Source of the DNA: Sergeia podlipaevii
Lineage: Eukaryota > Euglenozoa > Kinetoplastea > Trypanosomatida > Trypanosomatidae
NCBI GenBank assembly: GCA_030849805.1
Contig: JASANZ010002127.1
Coordinates: forward strand, 1-50,162
DNA length: 50,162 nt
Reading direction: 5' to 3'
Shown here: positions 25,801 through 33,389 of the stretch, one piece after another
How the letters are laid out: each line of letters begins with the position of its first letter
Position numbering within the stretch: the first letter of the stretch is position 1
The notes under the pieces: model-generated
Told to the model about the DNA's origin: nothing
Database searches by the model: none
The model's input: only the letters and a program-made list of their open reading frames with translations
Made by a program: the position numbers and the translations under genes

Positions 25801-27879
25801 CTTGCGGGGTGTGACACATCGCGCCTGGTGCGCACGCTGGAGGCCCTCACAACCGAGCTCTATGACATAGAAGCGGCGAGGGAGGAAGCTGAGGCACGCG
25901 GGGAGGATAGCGAGGAGGTCTTCTGGGGGGATGAAGAGACGCCCTGCCCGCCCGACTCTTCTCTGGCGTCTGCGGAGAACCAGGCGTGCGACGGCAAGGA
26001 GCAAGCAGATACAGAAGAGGATGAGGACAATGTAGACAATGTGCATCAGCAGCTCTTAGCAGATGGAGTGGCAGCTGCACCCTCTCCTCCTGGTGAGGAT
26101 CCTATCCTGTTTCGCAACTCAGCGGTTCTTCTCGTGAAACCCCACATTCCTGGCGGCCTTACTGGCCCCGCCTGCAGCCTCCTCCGGGCTATTCTGAGCG
26201 AGCACGGCGTGCGTGTCGTGTGCGAGTCAGAGCGAGAGAGCACGCCGCGCCTTGTGGATCGTTTGTGCTTTACAGAGGCGTACTTTGGTCTCTGCGAGAA
26301 GCTGAGCCCTGTGCTGCGTGAAGGGAAGGACATCTCTGCTGAGATGCAGCGCCGCTTTGGCCGCACATTTGGAGAGTCCTGGGATGAAGTGACGTGCCAC
26401 GTGTCCATGCCACGGCTGCTGAGTGCAGGGGAAGCTATGCAGCGCCTCAAGTGCTCTGCTAAGCAGCTCTACGCCAAGGCGACCGCACCCGACGTGCAGC
26501 GTCTCGTGATCAATCGCAAGGTCGATATTGTCCAGCTCTGTGAAAAGGACGGCACAAAGCGAGGGGCAATTTACGTCGTCAATGGTCGATATCCATATGA
26601 GCGTCAGAGGATGGAAATGGCGAAGGTTGCCCCGGGGGAGACAAACTGCGTGCTGGGGCTGTTCGTCGTATCGTGGGATGGGCGTGAAATGACCTGGAAG
26701 GACCTCTGCGAGAAGGTGATTGGTGATGCCGATCCTGCGTGTTCCGCGGAGGGCTCTTTCAGAGCTCAGCTGCTGGCGCAGTGGGAGCAACTTGGCCTTC
26801 CAGCACGACCTGACGTGATAGACAACGGTGTGCGGTGCAGCGCCAGTCCTGTGGAGGCGCTGGCGGAGCGCACGGCCTGGTTTGGGACTTCAGATGCCAT
26901 CCCAGACTCTCTTCTGCGGTCTGCGTGTCTGGCGGATGTGGATCCTGGCGTGCTCACCAACTGGAGCGCGAACCCCCTGGTGGAGTACTCGCGTAGCAAC
27001 CAGTGCCTCAGCAACACTGCAGAGGACGACGCCGAGCCAGAGGGGAGAGAAAGGGAGAGTGTTGGACAGAAGCGCATCGTGACCGCGCGTGTGTTTGACC
27101 TTCTGCACCATCTCAATACACGACACATCATCGATCTCGCCAAGCACGCGGAGGATAACTTTATTGTTATAAGCGCCGCCAAGGACCTGCAGCTCCCTGA
27201 AGAGCTGCTAGGTTCTACCGACCCTTTCAAGCCCAAGTCATCACGCGTGCGGTCGAGTGCCGCCGCGAGAGCAGCAGCGCTTGGAACGAAGCCTCAGATC
27301 ACCTCGCAGGCAGACGCAACACTGCCCAAGGAAGTCTGTGAGGAGGCGGTCGCGTGGGAAGGAGGTCAGGGCATGACAGAGTCATTGCAGATTGTGTCTT
27401 ATTCCCCGGATGAGGGGCAGGTGCAGCAGTATCAGCAAAAGGCCACACCCCGTGACATGGTGGAGACCACCATCAACGTCATGCCCACTAACGACAGCAG
27501 CAACGCCAAGTCCTCCTCTAAGGCTCGTCAGCGCTTGACGGACGCCCTCGTGAAGGATGCGCTGCTCCATGCTCGCACGCAGGATGACCTGCAGTTCATC
27601 TGGTCTTTCTACGTGAGCCGTGAGACGGCGGCGGCGCGGGCACATATGACGCCGAGGGAGTGTGCCGCAGCCAAGGCCGACGCAGAGGATGGCGATGAGG
27701 AGCAACTGATGACAATAGACTTCCGACGGTTTAAGCGTGACTTTGACTCGCTTGAGACATTTGGCGTGCCGCTTTCCAACTACCAGTTGCGCAACCTCTT
27801 CCACACGGTGGAGGCGCGAGGCGGGCGGATGTGCTTTGACGAGTTCATCCAAGCCATGGCAGCCTATCAAGGCATGTAG
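19882..27879 (+). CDS. Giant protein with seven tandem NDPK-like modules and a degenerate C-terminal EF-hand region
   Basis: 2665 residues. Seven modules start at about residues 3, 369, 684, 1001, 1373, 1694 and 2079. Each begins with a strand like NTAFLLIKPDA, the start of nucleoside diphosphate kinases. Each has YVVNGFYP- and W..D...IG..DP..A..GS-like blocks and ends at the position of the NDPK NVIHGSD active site, here shaped like VxxSxGPLEAL. The phosphorylated His of NDPK is present only in module 2 (NSIHAS, H592) and module 6 (NGVHVS, H1913). Other modules have V, T, R, V and R there. Each module is about twice the usual 150-residue NDPK length because of an insertion around the NGFYP block. 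Acidic linkers lie near 2010-2060. The C-terminus, about 2500-2665, has helices resembling an EF-hand pair with poor calcium loops. Proteins with multiple NDPK-like domains in protists are often flagellar; that location is an inference. Most modules are probably structural. Confidence 0.85.
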   Translation: MHNTAFLLIKPDACTPEFVEYATNFLCQAGIQIDEIVNLSGAEVARNNWAERQHHVVHHYAGADSADLTRLIHDRDDVKSLFFSIYKELWDTVVAEGRILTAKDALVALGNITPNELCDIWWRHSGFQPPESLARIAHSPVKLFRGFYVNYVEEQDLYVVNGFYPALLEAMYREDSRTCRMTLSWPESLCTWQHFLTDIMGVADPSKAAAGSLRFAMYHQHDEFNIRHAPSLAYNGFDVSSGPLEALALRCTWTNSRLSEDVYGRYLLQEQLPYTFLQRLLTNPVVHENVQSGVVTTPAGAISSVFDILASKQSSEAARRLCDLYMRLQQSDGCMEQSLAPVTTFDIYHSDGPVRLTEGCEEEEKNQRNTAVLFVKPHAYRPAVFDTVIRVLTARIDGLVIENVVDVSAEQIATKSIIDRHYGTIARYAMELDPSQMYVPDIEQRTFAKVFGQQWTEALEAGRVWNARTALQLLGGLSPAELYALWDAEERRVRLTSGAYVCRLASKDGYVYIINGFYPHCRSMFTAADAMVKCYVVSWPERELTWKDFRQSIVGSTNPAQAPADSLRGLILEQWEELGLDHAPNTTENSIHASAGPLEAMVERHLWLGTPMDQDVMAESFRLRGLSCAMLFNWAGNPEVILGTSIGRRRAFDALENKQTSEVVRLARDAEQQELSAARESRLNRAVVLLHPPACTEKAIALMRTVLDRASICITEEGDRYVHAAADRVLGTTTMKGVARLANLGGEELFAVVSVEAKVAFVDQFKGVWEMMAERVHGAEVACGLFNLSPGELMKMWSLSEPVKLTRHCHAAYVKELGAYIINGFYPYLREQYTTPGNRVHYMAVEWRESEWTWEDFSAIVVGSEDISKAAAGSLQRTICEEWKTLGLSERPNFRAQCSVTASTGPLEAIADRVLWLSTNPALESEQRLYSDPLTQRLLAEGIPLATVAHYSAGYKAFQLPVTVQQERNLLAEVSLRQQTSECVRRLQAVAQHARRTAALNYAFVWVQPAFATEGLRDNLPELFSEHHVQVRSHGEISIEDAIARGLLNSQHTALYRNACTRTAAQVTISEAQKELFAETFRMEWQTAVQLSIVVNATEAVKRFGETRMIQWWEATPRKVCLSPSLYVAYMESEGVYVINGFFPYMRSRLHTGGKVFWFNVAWEADRMDWDSFLGHVIGSEDPTQAVEGSIRHHLVVSWRKYGFSGAPDSIECGLRVSGSPMEALAERCKWWNIAPEEDVLGRLLIQGGVNVDFLYDTMRNPAVHIAGQPVSSITELFSLLPSSTAELLSTLVRWQGSYTLSLLPDDTIITNPVASLLQSQTQEERLTEILSRAVRTATEYPFTYDVTVVSHNDSSAVADGDSSEKGEGQREFAVLAVHPAYTADGSIPSAPLFGLLRDHLTAHGVTIVSQASLRGAVAEERGVFETHFERLTRYSMRRSSAQTFTVGEDKGEALRTRFEEVFGDAFDPTRVLGALDVATDFNLPAKKVNAAWEACTAVERLAPDLFVGKVPTEDLYIINGFALHFREQYNVPSQSKTFFVVSWDSNKMDYSTFLSKVIGDSYVREAEPNSFHGILSRKWVSLGLKTAPHPYMGVVSASESALAAMRHRDVWLAVGLLNDPLGRRALADYNVSPYILRAALNNPCHMESKAGEESSNEKNHICLLDSMSGLAAEPTLAKLKELEDNYRQQPARNTAFLLIKPHALCRRFAHRLEHLLGKHKVRIEEEGDITGVAVHARGLLRYLYPAAAGYAVRDPATVQLTREEEKSVDKAFSATWVELTLGNMLINAYKALEVLGNITPQQLYKSWKVARRRVMVRPDLEITELEDYGLFVINGYFPALKQSFESPRTLHHWYVISWPEEEGKSWVQFLDDVIGNKDPQLAARGSLRGHLFRRWREYGMHSIPDWVHNGVHVSDGPLQGMTERLHFLRRDVIEDSLGELLLRKEIHPGLLNAWMANPDVCSRGVTAGVFEHLAGCDTSRLVRTLEALTTELYDIEAAREEAEARGEDSEEVFWGDEETPCPPDSSLASAENQACDGKEQADTEEDEDNVDNVHQQLLADGVAAAPSPPGEDPILFRNSAVLLVKPHIPGGLTGPACSLLRAILSEHGVRVVCESERESTPRLVDRLCFTEAYFGLCEKLSPVLREGKDISAEMQRRFGRTFGESWDEVTCHVSMPRLLSAGEAMQRLKCSAKQLYAKATAPDVQRLVINRKVDIVQLCEKDGTKRGAIYVVNGRYPYERQRMEMAKVAPGETNCVLGLFVVSWDGREMTWKDLCEKVIGDADPACSAEGSFRAQLLAQWEQLGLPARPDVIDNGVRCSASPVEALAERTAWFGTSDAIPDSLLRSACLADVDPGVLTNWSANPLVEYSRSNQCLSNTAEDDAEPEGRERESVGQKRIVTARVFDLLHHLNTRHIIDLAKHAEDNFIVISAAKDLQLPEELLGSTDPFKPKSSRVRSSAAARAAALGTKPQITSQADATLPKEVCEEAVAWEGGQGMTESLQIVSYSPDEGQVQQYQQKATPRDMVETTINVMPTNDSSNAKSSSKARQRLTDALVKDALLHARTQDDLQFIWSFYVSRETAAARAHMTPRECAAAKADAEDGDEEQLMTIDFRRFKRDFDSLETFGVPLSNYQLRNLFHTVEARGGRMCFDEFIQAMAAYQGM

Positions 27880-28929
27880 TGCAGCACCAGAAGCGTAGAG
27901 GGGGACTTCCTATGAAGTTTCTTTTTTCTCTCCTTCTTTTTGCTTGAGTTTGCGCCAGCATGACTTCTTTGTTTTTGTTTTTGTTTTTTCTTTCTTTTTG
28001 CTTCCTGCCGCTGGAGCGTATACTCGTTTGTTTATTAGTTGCACATATCTTCTTGTTACTCACGCCATGTAAATAGACGCACTTTAGAAGGAAGAGGGAG
28101 GGGAGGCGGTCTTGTTGTTAACAATGTAACTCTTAGCGCTCCACACATACCTTCTCTTTCTTTTTTTTTTTCACATCTTTTTTTTTTTTTCTTCTTGGAG
28201 CGTGGTCGCTGTCTCAGGTGGAGTGCGCCAGAGTATCTTTTGCATGTATAACAAGTTCCCTTTTCTTTTTTTTCTTTGTGTGTGTGCGTGAGAGAGAGAG
28301 AGGATGTGTGTGTGTGTGAGAGGATGTGTGTTTTTGGGCATTGAATGAAGAAGAGAGTTTAGAAAAGGAGAGGGAGAACGTTTCGTGGTGAGTAGATGCA
28401 CCATCGACCGCCATCTTCCCCCTTCTTCTCTTTTTTCTTTTTTTTTTCTCGCCTACTTGCTCTCTTTCCAAAAAAAAAAGTAGATACAATGCAGTAATGT
28501 ACACTATTTATGTGATGTTGAATAGTTTATGGAGTTTATATAGGCATGCATGTTTGACGTGTCATCTTCACCTTTTATTTATTTTTTATTTATCTTTGTG
28601 TGCGGCGATATAAGCTTTTTTTTTATTTTTTCTCTTTTTCTCTCCATATTGGAACACTTTCTGTACATATTCTGTGGCACAGAAGCACCGAAGATTAAAG
28701 TGACTTTGATATCTGACTGTATTCTTCTTTATCCCTTCAAAACTTATGCATTGCTGTCATGGACCTTCGGTGCGTGGAAACCTGTACAGAAGCACGCATA
28801 TAAACGGAAAGAAAAATTGGACAGCAAAAAAAAAAAAAAATGGCGAGTTGATATGAACTCTTGGTATTGCATAAATGCGAAGCCCACAAAAAAGAAAAAT
28901 AAGGGCCGCGTGTCCCCTCTCTTGTATCG
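27880..28929 (+). other. Long intergenic region before SPO11
   Basis: About 1.05 kb of A/T- and pyrimidine-rich DNA with many homopolymers, (TG)/(GA) microsatellites at 28277-28332, and an A run at 28828-28841. An open frame from 28550 joins SPO11 in frame. Its peptide is Phe/Lys/Tyr-rich with no conserved features, and a strong acceptor lies downstream of it, so I treat it as non-coding. Confidence 0.55.
28277..28332. repeat. (TG)/(GA) compound microsatellite
   Basis: Alternating TG and GA blocks with a repeated AGAGGATGTGTGTG unit, in the spacer before SPO11. Confidence 0.85.
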
Positions 28930-29009
28930 CGTGCTTTGGCCTTCTTCTCCATTTCCAATTCTTCTCTCTATTCTTTTTACTCCCTCTTTTCTTTTCTTTA
29001 CTTGTTCAG
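28930..29009 (+). promoter_or_regulatory. Strong polypyrimidine tract and spliced-leader acceptor of SPO11
   Basis: About 70 nt of almost pure pyrimidine ends in CTTGTTCAG with AG at 29008-29009. This gives a 38-nt 5' UTR before the ATG at 29048 and sets that ATG, rather than the one at 28550, as the SPO11 start. Confidence 0.7.
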
Positions 29010-29047
29010 ACACATACACAAAAAAAAAGTTCTTTTGTCATGCCAGC

Positions 29048-30466
29048 ATGACAAACCTTCAGAACGATGCTGAAATACTAGTATTGATGCTCCTCCAGAG
29101 CCTCACCAGAGCTCCTTCAGAAAGTCAAACCCTCTCTTTTTCTTTGTTGGGCCCAGGGCTAGAAGAAAGCCTCTATGGCATCGCTACGCTCAAACGAATA
29201 GCGCAATGCATCTTCATACTCAGGGCCATCGAGGCGACAGCCTCTACAGCACAGGGAAGTAACGTCATGATCCTCACGAGCACAGAAAGGGATCTATACT
29301 ATCGCGATCCACGTTTGTTCAGTCCTATGGGACAGCGAGGAGTGCACGCATGCATTGATCGCCTTTGTGCGTGGATGGAGGCTGCAGCACTCTCCCGCCG
29401 ACTTGGACAGTGTGTTGGCAGCACACAAGGCACGTCAGAAGATGGCGGCTTACACACAGTTGGTGGTCCAGCTAAAAGTCTGCCAAGTCACGCGCGATGT
29501 GCAGCGCTTTTCACGACGCCGGCGCGTGTGCTGCAGCAGCTTCGAGACGAGGCAACGGTTCCACCTCACATGGCCGCTGAGTGTGTGTACACCAGAGAAC
29601 GTCTGGGCATCACCGCAACTGGGAAGAGCATTATCGCTGGCCACCTTCAGTTTGACCTGCGCGGAACAACGGTTTCTGTGCTGGCGACGGGTCGTGGAGG
29701 CGTGACTGTGACTGGGGATATGGGGGTGGCTGCCCGTAACTTCTGTGTCCCCGCCACTCCTGGCTGTTCTACCGGAAGTAGCTCTCTGCTAGTAGTCGTA
29801 GAGAAGGAATGTGTGCTGCGTACGATGATCGACCACGAAGCTGCGTTGGAGGCACGGCAAGGCGCCAAGGGCCATCATCAGTACGTGTTGCTGTGTACCA
29901 AGGGGTACCCTTGCGTGGCGTCCCGCAGTCTACTGCGCCGTCTGCACGTAGAGCTGCCCTCGCTGCCTCTGCTCGCCTTTGTGGATGGTGATCCGCATGG
30001 CCTGTGTATCGTGCTGACTCTCATGGGCTTGATGGGCAGCAACGGTAGAACATTGCACTCTCTGGTCTCTTCTACGCGACAGCGGGGATGTGTGAGGCGA
30101 GCTGACAGCATCATCATTCCTATACGCTGGGTCGGTGTGAAGCCTTCCTTATACATGCAAGCACGTTCCGCGGGTGACGTCTCATCGTCATCGCCAGGGC
30201 TCAGTCTACTTACTAGCGATGATATGAAGCGGCTAGAGACAATAGTGGCAGTCGCGCTCACCACTCTCACAGATTTCAATAAAGGCGGTGAGGTGCAGGC
30301 GGCGGGGGACATAGACTCTAATGATTGCGCCACGATACGCAGCACCTTGCACGACATTTTAGCAGAGGCGCGGTGGATGCAGCGGGCACGCCTCAAGTGT
30401 GAGATACAGACTGTGTGCGGTCACCATCCTTTGCGCCTGCTGGAGTCACAACTTCAAGGCCTCTAA
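29048..30466 (+). CDS. SPO11: SPO11, meiotic topoisomerase VI subunit A-like DNA transesterase
   Basis: 472 residues, close to the usual Spo11 size of about 400. SPO11 makes the double-strand breaks that start meiotic recombination, linking covalently to DNA through a Tyr. The winged-helix catalytic motif is STERDLYYRDPRLF, with Tyr84-Tyr85; the second aligns with the catalytic Tyr of human SPO11 (DIYYTD). The Toprim domain keeps all metal ligands: VEKECVLR with E252, and FVDGDPHG with D313 and D315. TKGYPCVASRSLLRRL, just before the acidic pair, matches the GKGYPD-T-RFLRRL block of Top6A/Spo11. All catalytic residues are present, so the enzyme should be active if expressed. The longer frame to 28550 is spacer. 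The nearest same-strand neighbours have no evident meiotic role. Confidence 0.93.
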   Translation: MTNLQNDAEILVLMLLQSLTRAPSESQTLSFSLLGPGLEESLYGIATLKRIAQCIFILRAIEATASTAQGSNVMILTSTERDLYYRDPRLFSPMGQRGVHACIDRLCAWMEAAALSRRLGQCVGSTQGTSEDGGLHTVGGPAKSLPSHARCAALFTTPARVLQQLRDEATVPPHMAAECVYTRERLGITATGKSIIAGHLQFDLRGTTVSVLATGRGGVTVTGDMGVAARNFCVPATPGCSTGSSSLLVVVEKECVLRTMIDHEAALEARQGAKGHHQYVLLCTKGYPCVASRSLLRRLHVELPSLPLLAFVDGDPHGLCIVLTLMGLMGSNGRTLHSLVSSTRQRGCVRRADSIIIPIRWVGVKPSLYMQARSAGDVSSSSPGLSLLTSDDMKRLETIVAVALTTLTDFNKGGEVQAAGDIDSNDCATIRSTLHDILAEARWMQRARLKCEIQTVCGHHPLRLLESQLQGL

Positions 30467-30958
30467 ATGGAAGAGAGAAGAGCGAGGTAGACATACACCT
30501 TTATCACCACAGAAAATAACCAGACTCGACTCGATAGTCATATTAACATCATTGTTGCTTATTTATTTGTTATTTGTTTGTTCGTTTGCTATTTTTTTTT
30601 CTTTATATTACTTTGCAAAAGCTACTGTCGCTGATATTGTGTACAGTTTGTTTTCTTTCGCTGTCATACCAATCGCAATTCAATACCGCCTCCTTGTCGT
30701 GTAGTAGCGAGTACTATTTTTTAAAAAAAAAAGAAAAGAAAAAAGAGTCAATTGCTTTGTTTAACTACTTCTTGCATTCTACAATATCTCTTCCTCCGCT
30801 TCCCTTTACTCTTATTATTACTATTATTATTATCATCATCATCATCATTTCCTTGCCTCTGGTAATGGCGCTGTTTTAAACTGGTGAAAGAGGGAACTCC
30901 ACGGAAGTTAACAACAGCGAAAAAGGGAAAAAGAATTAGAAAGCGGTGCTTGCGGTTC
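30467..30958 (+). other. Intergenic region
   Basis: T-rich spacer with (ATT)n and (ATC)n trinucleotide runs at about 30811-30848. A candidate acceptor AG at 30889-30890 follows CCTTGCCTCTGG-type pyrimidines. The next frame opens at GTG 30884, but its first ATG is at 30959. Confidence 0.5.
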
Positions 30959-32014
30959 ATGACGGCAGAAGACAAAATAGTGGAAGACCTTAAGGCAGGC
31001 TGCCTCTCCGGTACGACGTACAGTAGCTGGTCTGTAGCCAACGCACTGTTCCAGCGCCGTTACTTGGGGGCAGGCAGCGGCGATGGTATGCATGCCCTCG
31101 CGCTGCTCACACGCATGCTCAAGGAAGCCGCCGCACCCGCGCTTGACACTGACATCGCGCTCAAGTTGAGTGACTTGGTGTTCATTGTCATGCAGAAATA
31201 CACCATATCGCCTCTCTCTGACTTGGGTATGCGGTTTATGGGCGACTTCTACGATGGCTTCGTGGTGGCCCCGGCTAATGTCTCTGAGGGAGCCTCGTCA
31301 TGCGCGTGGAGTGCGTGGTGGGAAGCACAATCGCGCTTTGCTAGTGGTGTGTTGCTGGAGCAGAGTAGCAGGGCTGAGAAGGGTACACGCCGAATGCACA
31401 GTTCTTTACTTGACCCTCAAATGGAAAAGTGGGCACAGAATGGGTTCGCCGCTGCTGAGCGGCAGCTTAAGGTGTGGGAAGAGATGCAATCACAAAAGAC
31501 AGAGGACTGTCAAGCTGGACTCTCTCATGCTTTAATTTCGCTGATGCGCTGGAGCACATGTGGGTCTGAGCGACTGGCAGAAAAGCAGGTGGGTGAGGTG
31601 GTCACGCACTTGTGTGGCGCCAGTCTTACTGTAAAGGAGAAGGAGTGGGCTTTGGCTTTGTATGTGTACGATATATTCAGGCGCGCAGAGGAATACCGCG
31701 CGAAGTGGCCTGCAGTGCATGCCAAGCAGGACGATGCTGCTGCAGCCACGTGGACGTGTGAAACGTCTGGCGCGACTGCGCTCGCTACGGCATCGGCGAC
31801 GCTTGTAGCCTTCAGGCAAGCAGTGGGCGACATCACGCCGAAGACTAGTCCTTGGTTTGTGTTTTTAGACAGCCTTCTCTCTATCGTGAAGAATAAAGGT
31901 CAGGGCAATACCTTGGCCACATGCAACGCTCTTTGTGGTGTCTTTGAGGGTCTGCTGAAGGAACTGCCCGAGCTCGAGTGGCAGCACGTCATTGAGGTCT
32001 TTGCAAGTGCATGA
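30959..32014 (+). CDS. Alpha-helical protein of unknown function, possibly GET4-like
   Basis: 351 residues from the first ATG; the frame extends 25 codons upstream only to a GTG. The protein is predicted mostly helical with no membrane span or signal peptide. The N-terminal part (ALFQRRYLG...ALALLTRMLKEA...ALKLSDLVFIVMQKY) has the spacing of the GET4 family alpha-solenoid, in which LYRTLYFRYL and SGADLALLL helices occur. A later helix, LTVKEKEWALALYVYDIFRR, is similar in character. GET4 bridges the ribosome-associated pre-targeting complex that hands tail-anchored proteins to GET3. The likeness is weak and no motif is decisive, so treat it as an unassigned helical-repeat protein. Residues about 125-205 hold Trp- and Gln-rich helices that I cannot place. 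Confidence 0.75.
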   Translation: MTAEDKIVEDLKAGCLSGTTYSSWSVANALFQRRYLGAGSGDGMHALALLTRMLKEAAAPALDTDIALKLSDLVFIVMQKYTISPLSDLGMRFMGDFYDGFVVAPANVSEGASSCAWSAWWEAQSRFASGVLLEQSSRAEKGTRRMHSSLLDPQMEKWAQNGFAAAERQLKVWEEMQSQKTEDCQAGLSHALISLMRWSTCGSERLAEKQVGEVVTHLCGASLTVKEKEWALALYVYDIFRRAEEYRAKWPAVHAKQDDAAAATWTCETSGATALATASATLVAFRQAVGDITPKTSPWFVFLDSLLSIVKNKGQGNTLATCNALCGVFEGLLKELPELEWQHVIEVFASA

Positions 32015-32480
32015 AGAGAAGAGAAGAAAGAAGAAAAAAAAAAAGCCGCATGAGTGGTTTCGCGGTGGTCTGCAACAGTTATTTATCTCCCATTTTACTA
32101 TCATTTTTATTTTTGTTATTATTGGCATACTGTGTGTTTTACCTTTAGCAAATTGCATGAAGTGTGTGAAATTTTCATCGTATGGAAACAATCTAATAAA
32201 TAGAAGGTGCAGCCTTATCTTCATTAACAAATATACATGTATACAGTGCACTGAGGCAGCGCTGAGCTTGACATACGCGCACACATGCACACATATCAAC
32301 ATACACATCTCTCTCTCTCTTTCCCTATCTACCCATTTATCTCTATCGATCGCTCTATTTATTATTATTATTATTTTCATTACTACAATTTTAGCAGGTA
32401 GCTGCGCGCACAGAAGGAGGAACACAAAAAAAAAATAGAAGCGTATAGCTAGCTTTGCTGTACGCTTAGTATCCCATCCC

Positions 32481-32628
32481 CCTCTCTCTCTCACACACAC
32501 ACACCCCTTCTTCTCCAATACGTGACGCATCAAGCATCACGTATATTTCTCCCTCCCTATCTTAGACTCTCTCTCTCACACACTCTCTGTGGGCACATTC
32601 TCTCTCTCACACACGCACAGAGAGAGAG
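32481..32628. repeat. (CT)/(CA) compound microsatellite cluster
   Basis: Three blocks of CT repeats each passing into CA repeats, ending in (GA)n, with TCTCTCTCACACAC as the recurring junction. Confidence 0.85.
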
Positions 32629-33032
32629 AAAAAAAAGGAGTGCTCGTTTTCTACATACAATTTATTATTGTTTTTTTCTTTTTTGTGTGGTTTATTTATT
32701 TTATTTATTTATTTATTTTCTTTTGTATTGTCGACATTTGTAGTATTCTTTTTTTTTCTCCTCTCTCTCTCTCTTTTTCTTTGTTTTGTTGTGTGTGCTT
32801 GTAGCTAATATTAAATTGTGTTTGAATTTTTCTTTCTTTCTTTTTTTTTGGGGGGGATTGATCATTATTATTATTATTTGCTACCTTTTGCGCCTACTCC
32901 CTCTCCTTCTTGATCAATTTGTTTTTTTACTGTTATCTAGATATTATCTTCTGCTGTGCTTGACGAGGATATATCGTAAAGACATCAAAGCAACTTCTCT
33001 ATCAAATATCAGCACTTACACTCGTTAGCCCC

Positions 33033-33107
33033 ATTGCGAGCAATCATCCCCCGAGTGTGCAACGATCAAGAGGTTCAATCGTAGGCCAGTGAAGAAAACA
33101 ATACTGG
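33033..33107 (+). other. Three consecutive short inverted repeats (possible structured RNA)
   Basis: Perfect 5-bp stems at 33033-33037/33040-33044 (ATTGC/GCAAT, 2-nt loop), 33062-33066/33078-33082 (ACGAT/ATCGT, 11-nt loop) and 33086-33090/33103-33107 (CCAGT/ACTGG, 12-nt loop). Each alone is unremarkable, and the 2-nt loop of the first would need to open in RNA. The run in a non-homopolymeric island could mark an ncRNA or UTR element, or be chance. Confidence 0.25.
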
Positions 33108-33320
33108 ACCTTAGCAAACGTAAAGTGACAGAAAGCACGAAAGATCACATCCGCAATTCTTGAGTTTTCCTTTTTTTTTTGTACTTAACTGTTCGTCTGC
33201 TTGCTTCATTGCGTGTACTTTGGATAAGAAGCAGCCATTTAGAAAAGTACTATCGATATATCTATCTATCTATATATTGATTGTGTGTGTGTGTGTGTTT
33301 CCTAACTACGATATATTGTC

Positions 33321-33336
33321 TTTTTTCTTTTCTTAG
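33321..33336 (+). promoter_or_regulatory. Spliced-leader acceptor of the Arg/Ser-rich protein gene
   Basis: TTTTTTCTTTTCTTAG with AG at 33335-33336, giving a 53-nt 5' UTR before the ATG at 33390. Confidence 0.65.
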
Positions 33337-33389
33337 AAATAAAAAAAGAGCCAGTGTGTTATAGGATTGCTACTGACGCTTCCGGCAGC

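Larger units (their letters stand above)
32015..33320 (+). other. Long intergenic region with microsatellites and a structured-looking island
   Basis: About 1.3 kb. The first half is T-rich with (ATT)n near 32360 and interleaved (CT)/(CA) microsatellites at 32481-32628. From about 33027 to 33170 the base composition is more balanced and three short perfect inverted repeats occur in series (33033-33107). TA/TG repeats follow at 33255-33299. No tRNA-like fold could be made, and no coding frame is convincing. Confidence 0.5.

Noticed and set aside
20929..26790. Numerous minus-strand frames of 130-255 codons inside the NDPK-repeat gene
   Set aside because: They repeat with the module periodicity and are antisense shadows of conserved blocks.
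28550..29047. N-terminal extension of SPO11 opening at ATG 28550
   Set aside because: The peptide is Phe-, Lys- and Tyr-rich from T- and A-runs, and a strong polypyrimidine tract with AG at 29008-29009 lies inside it, so the mature mRNA should begin after it.
33060..33090. GGTTCAATC resembling a tRNA T-loop
   Set aside because: No acceptor, D or anticodon stems can be formed around it at tRNA spacing.
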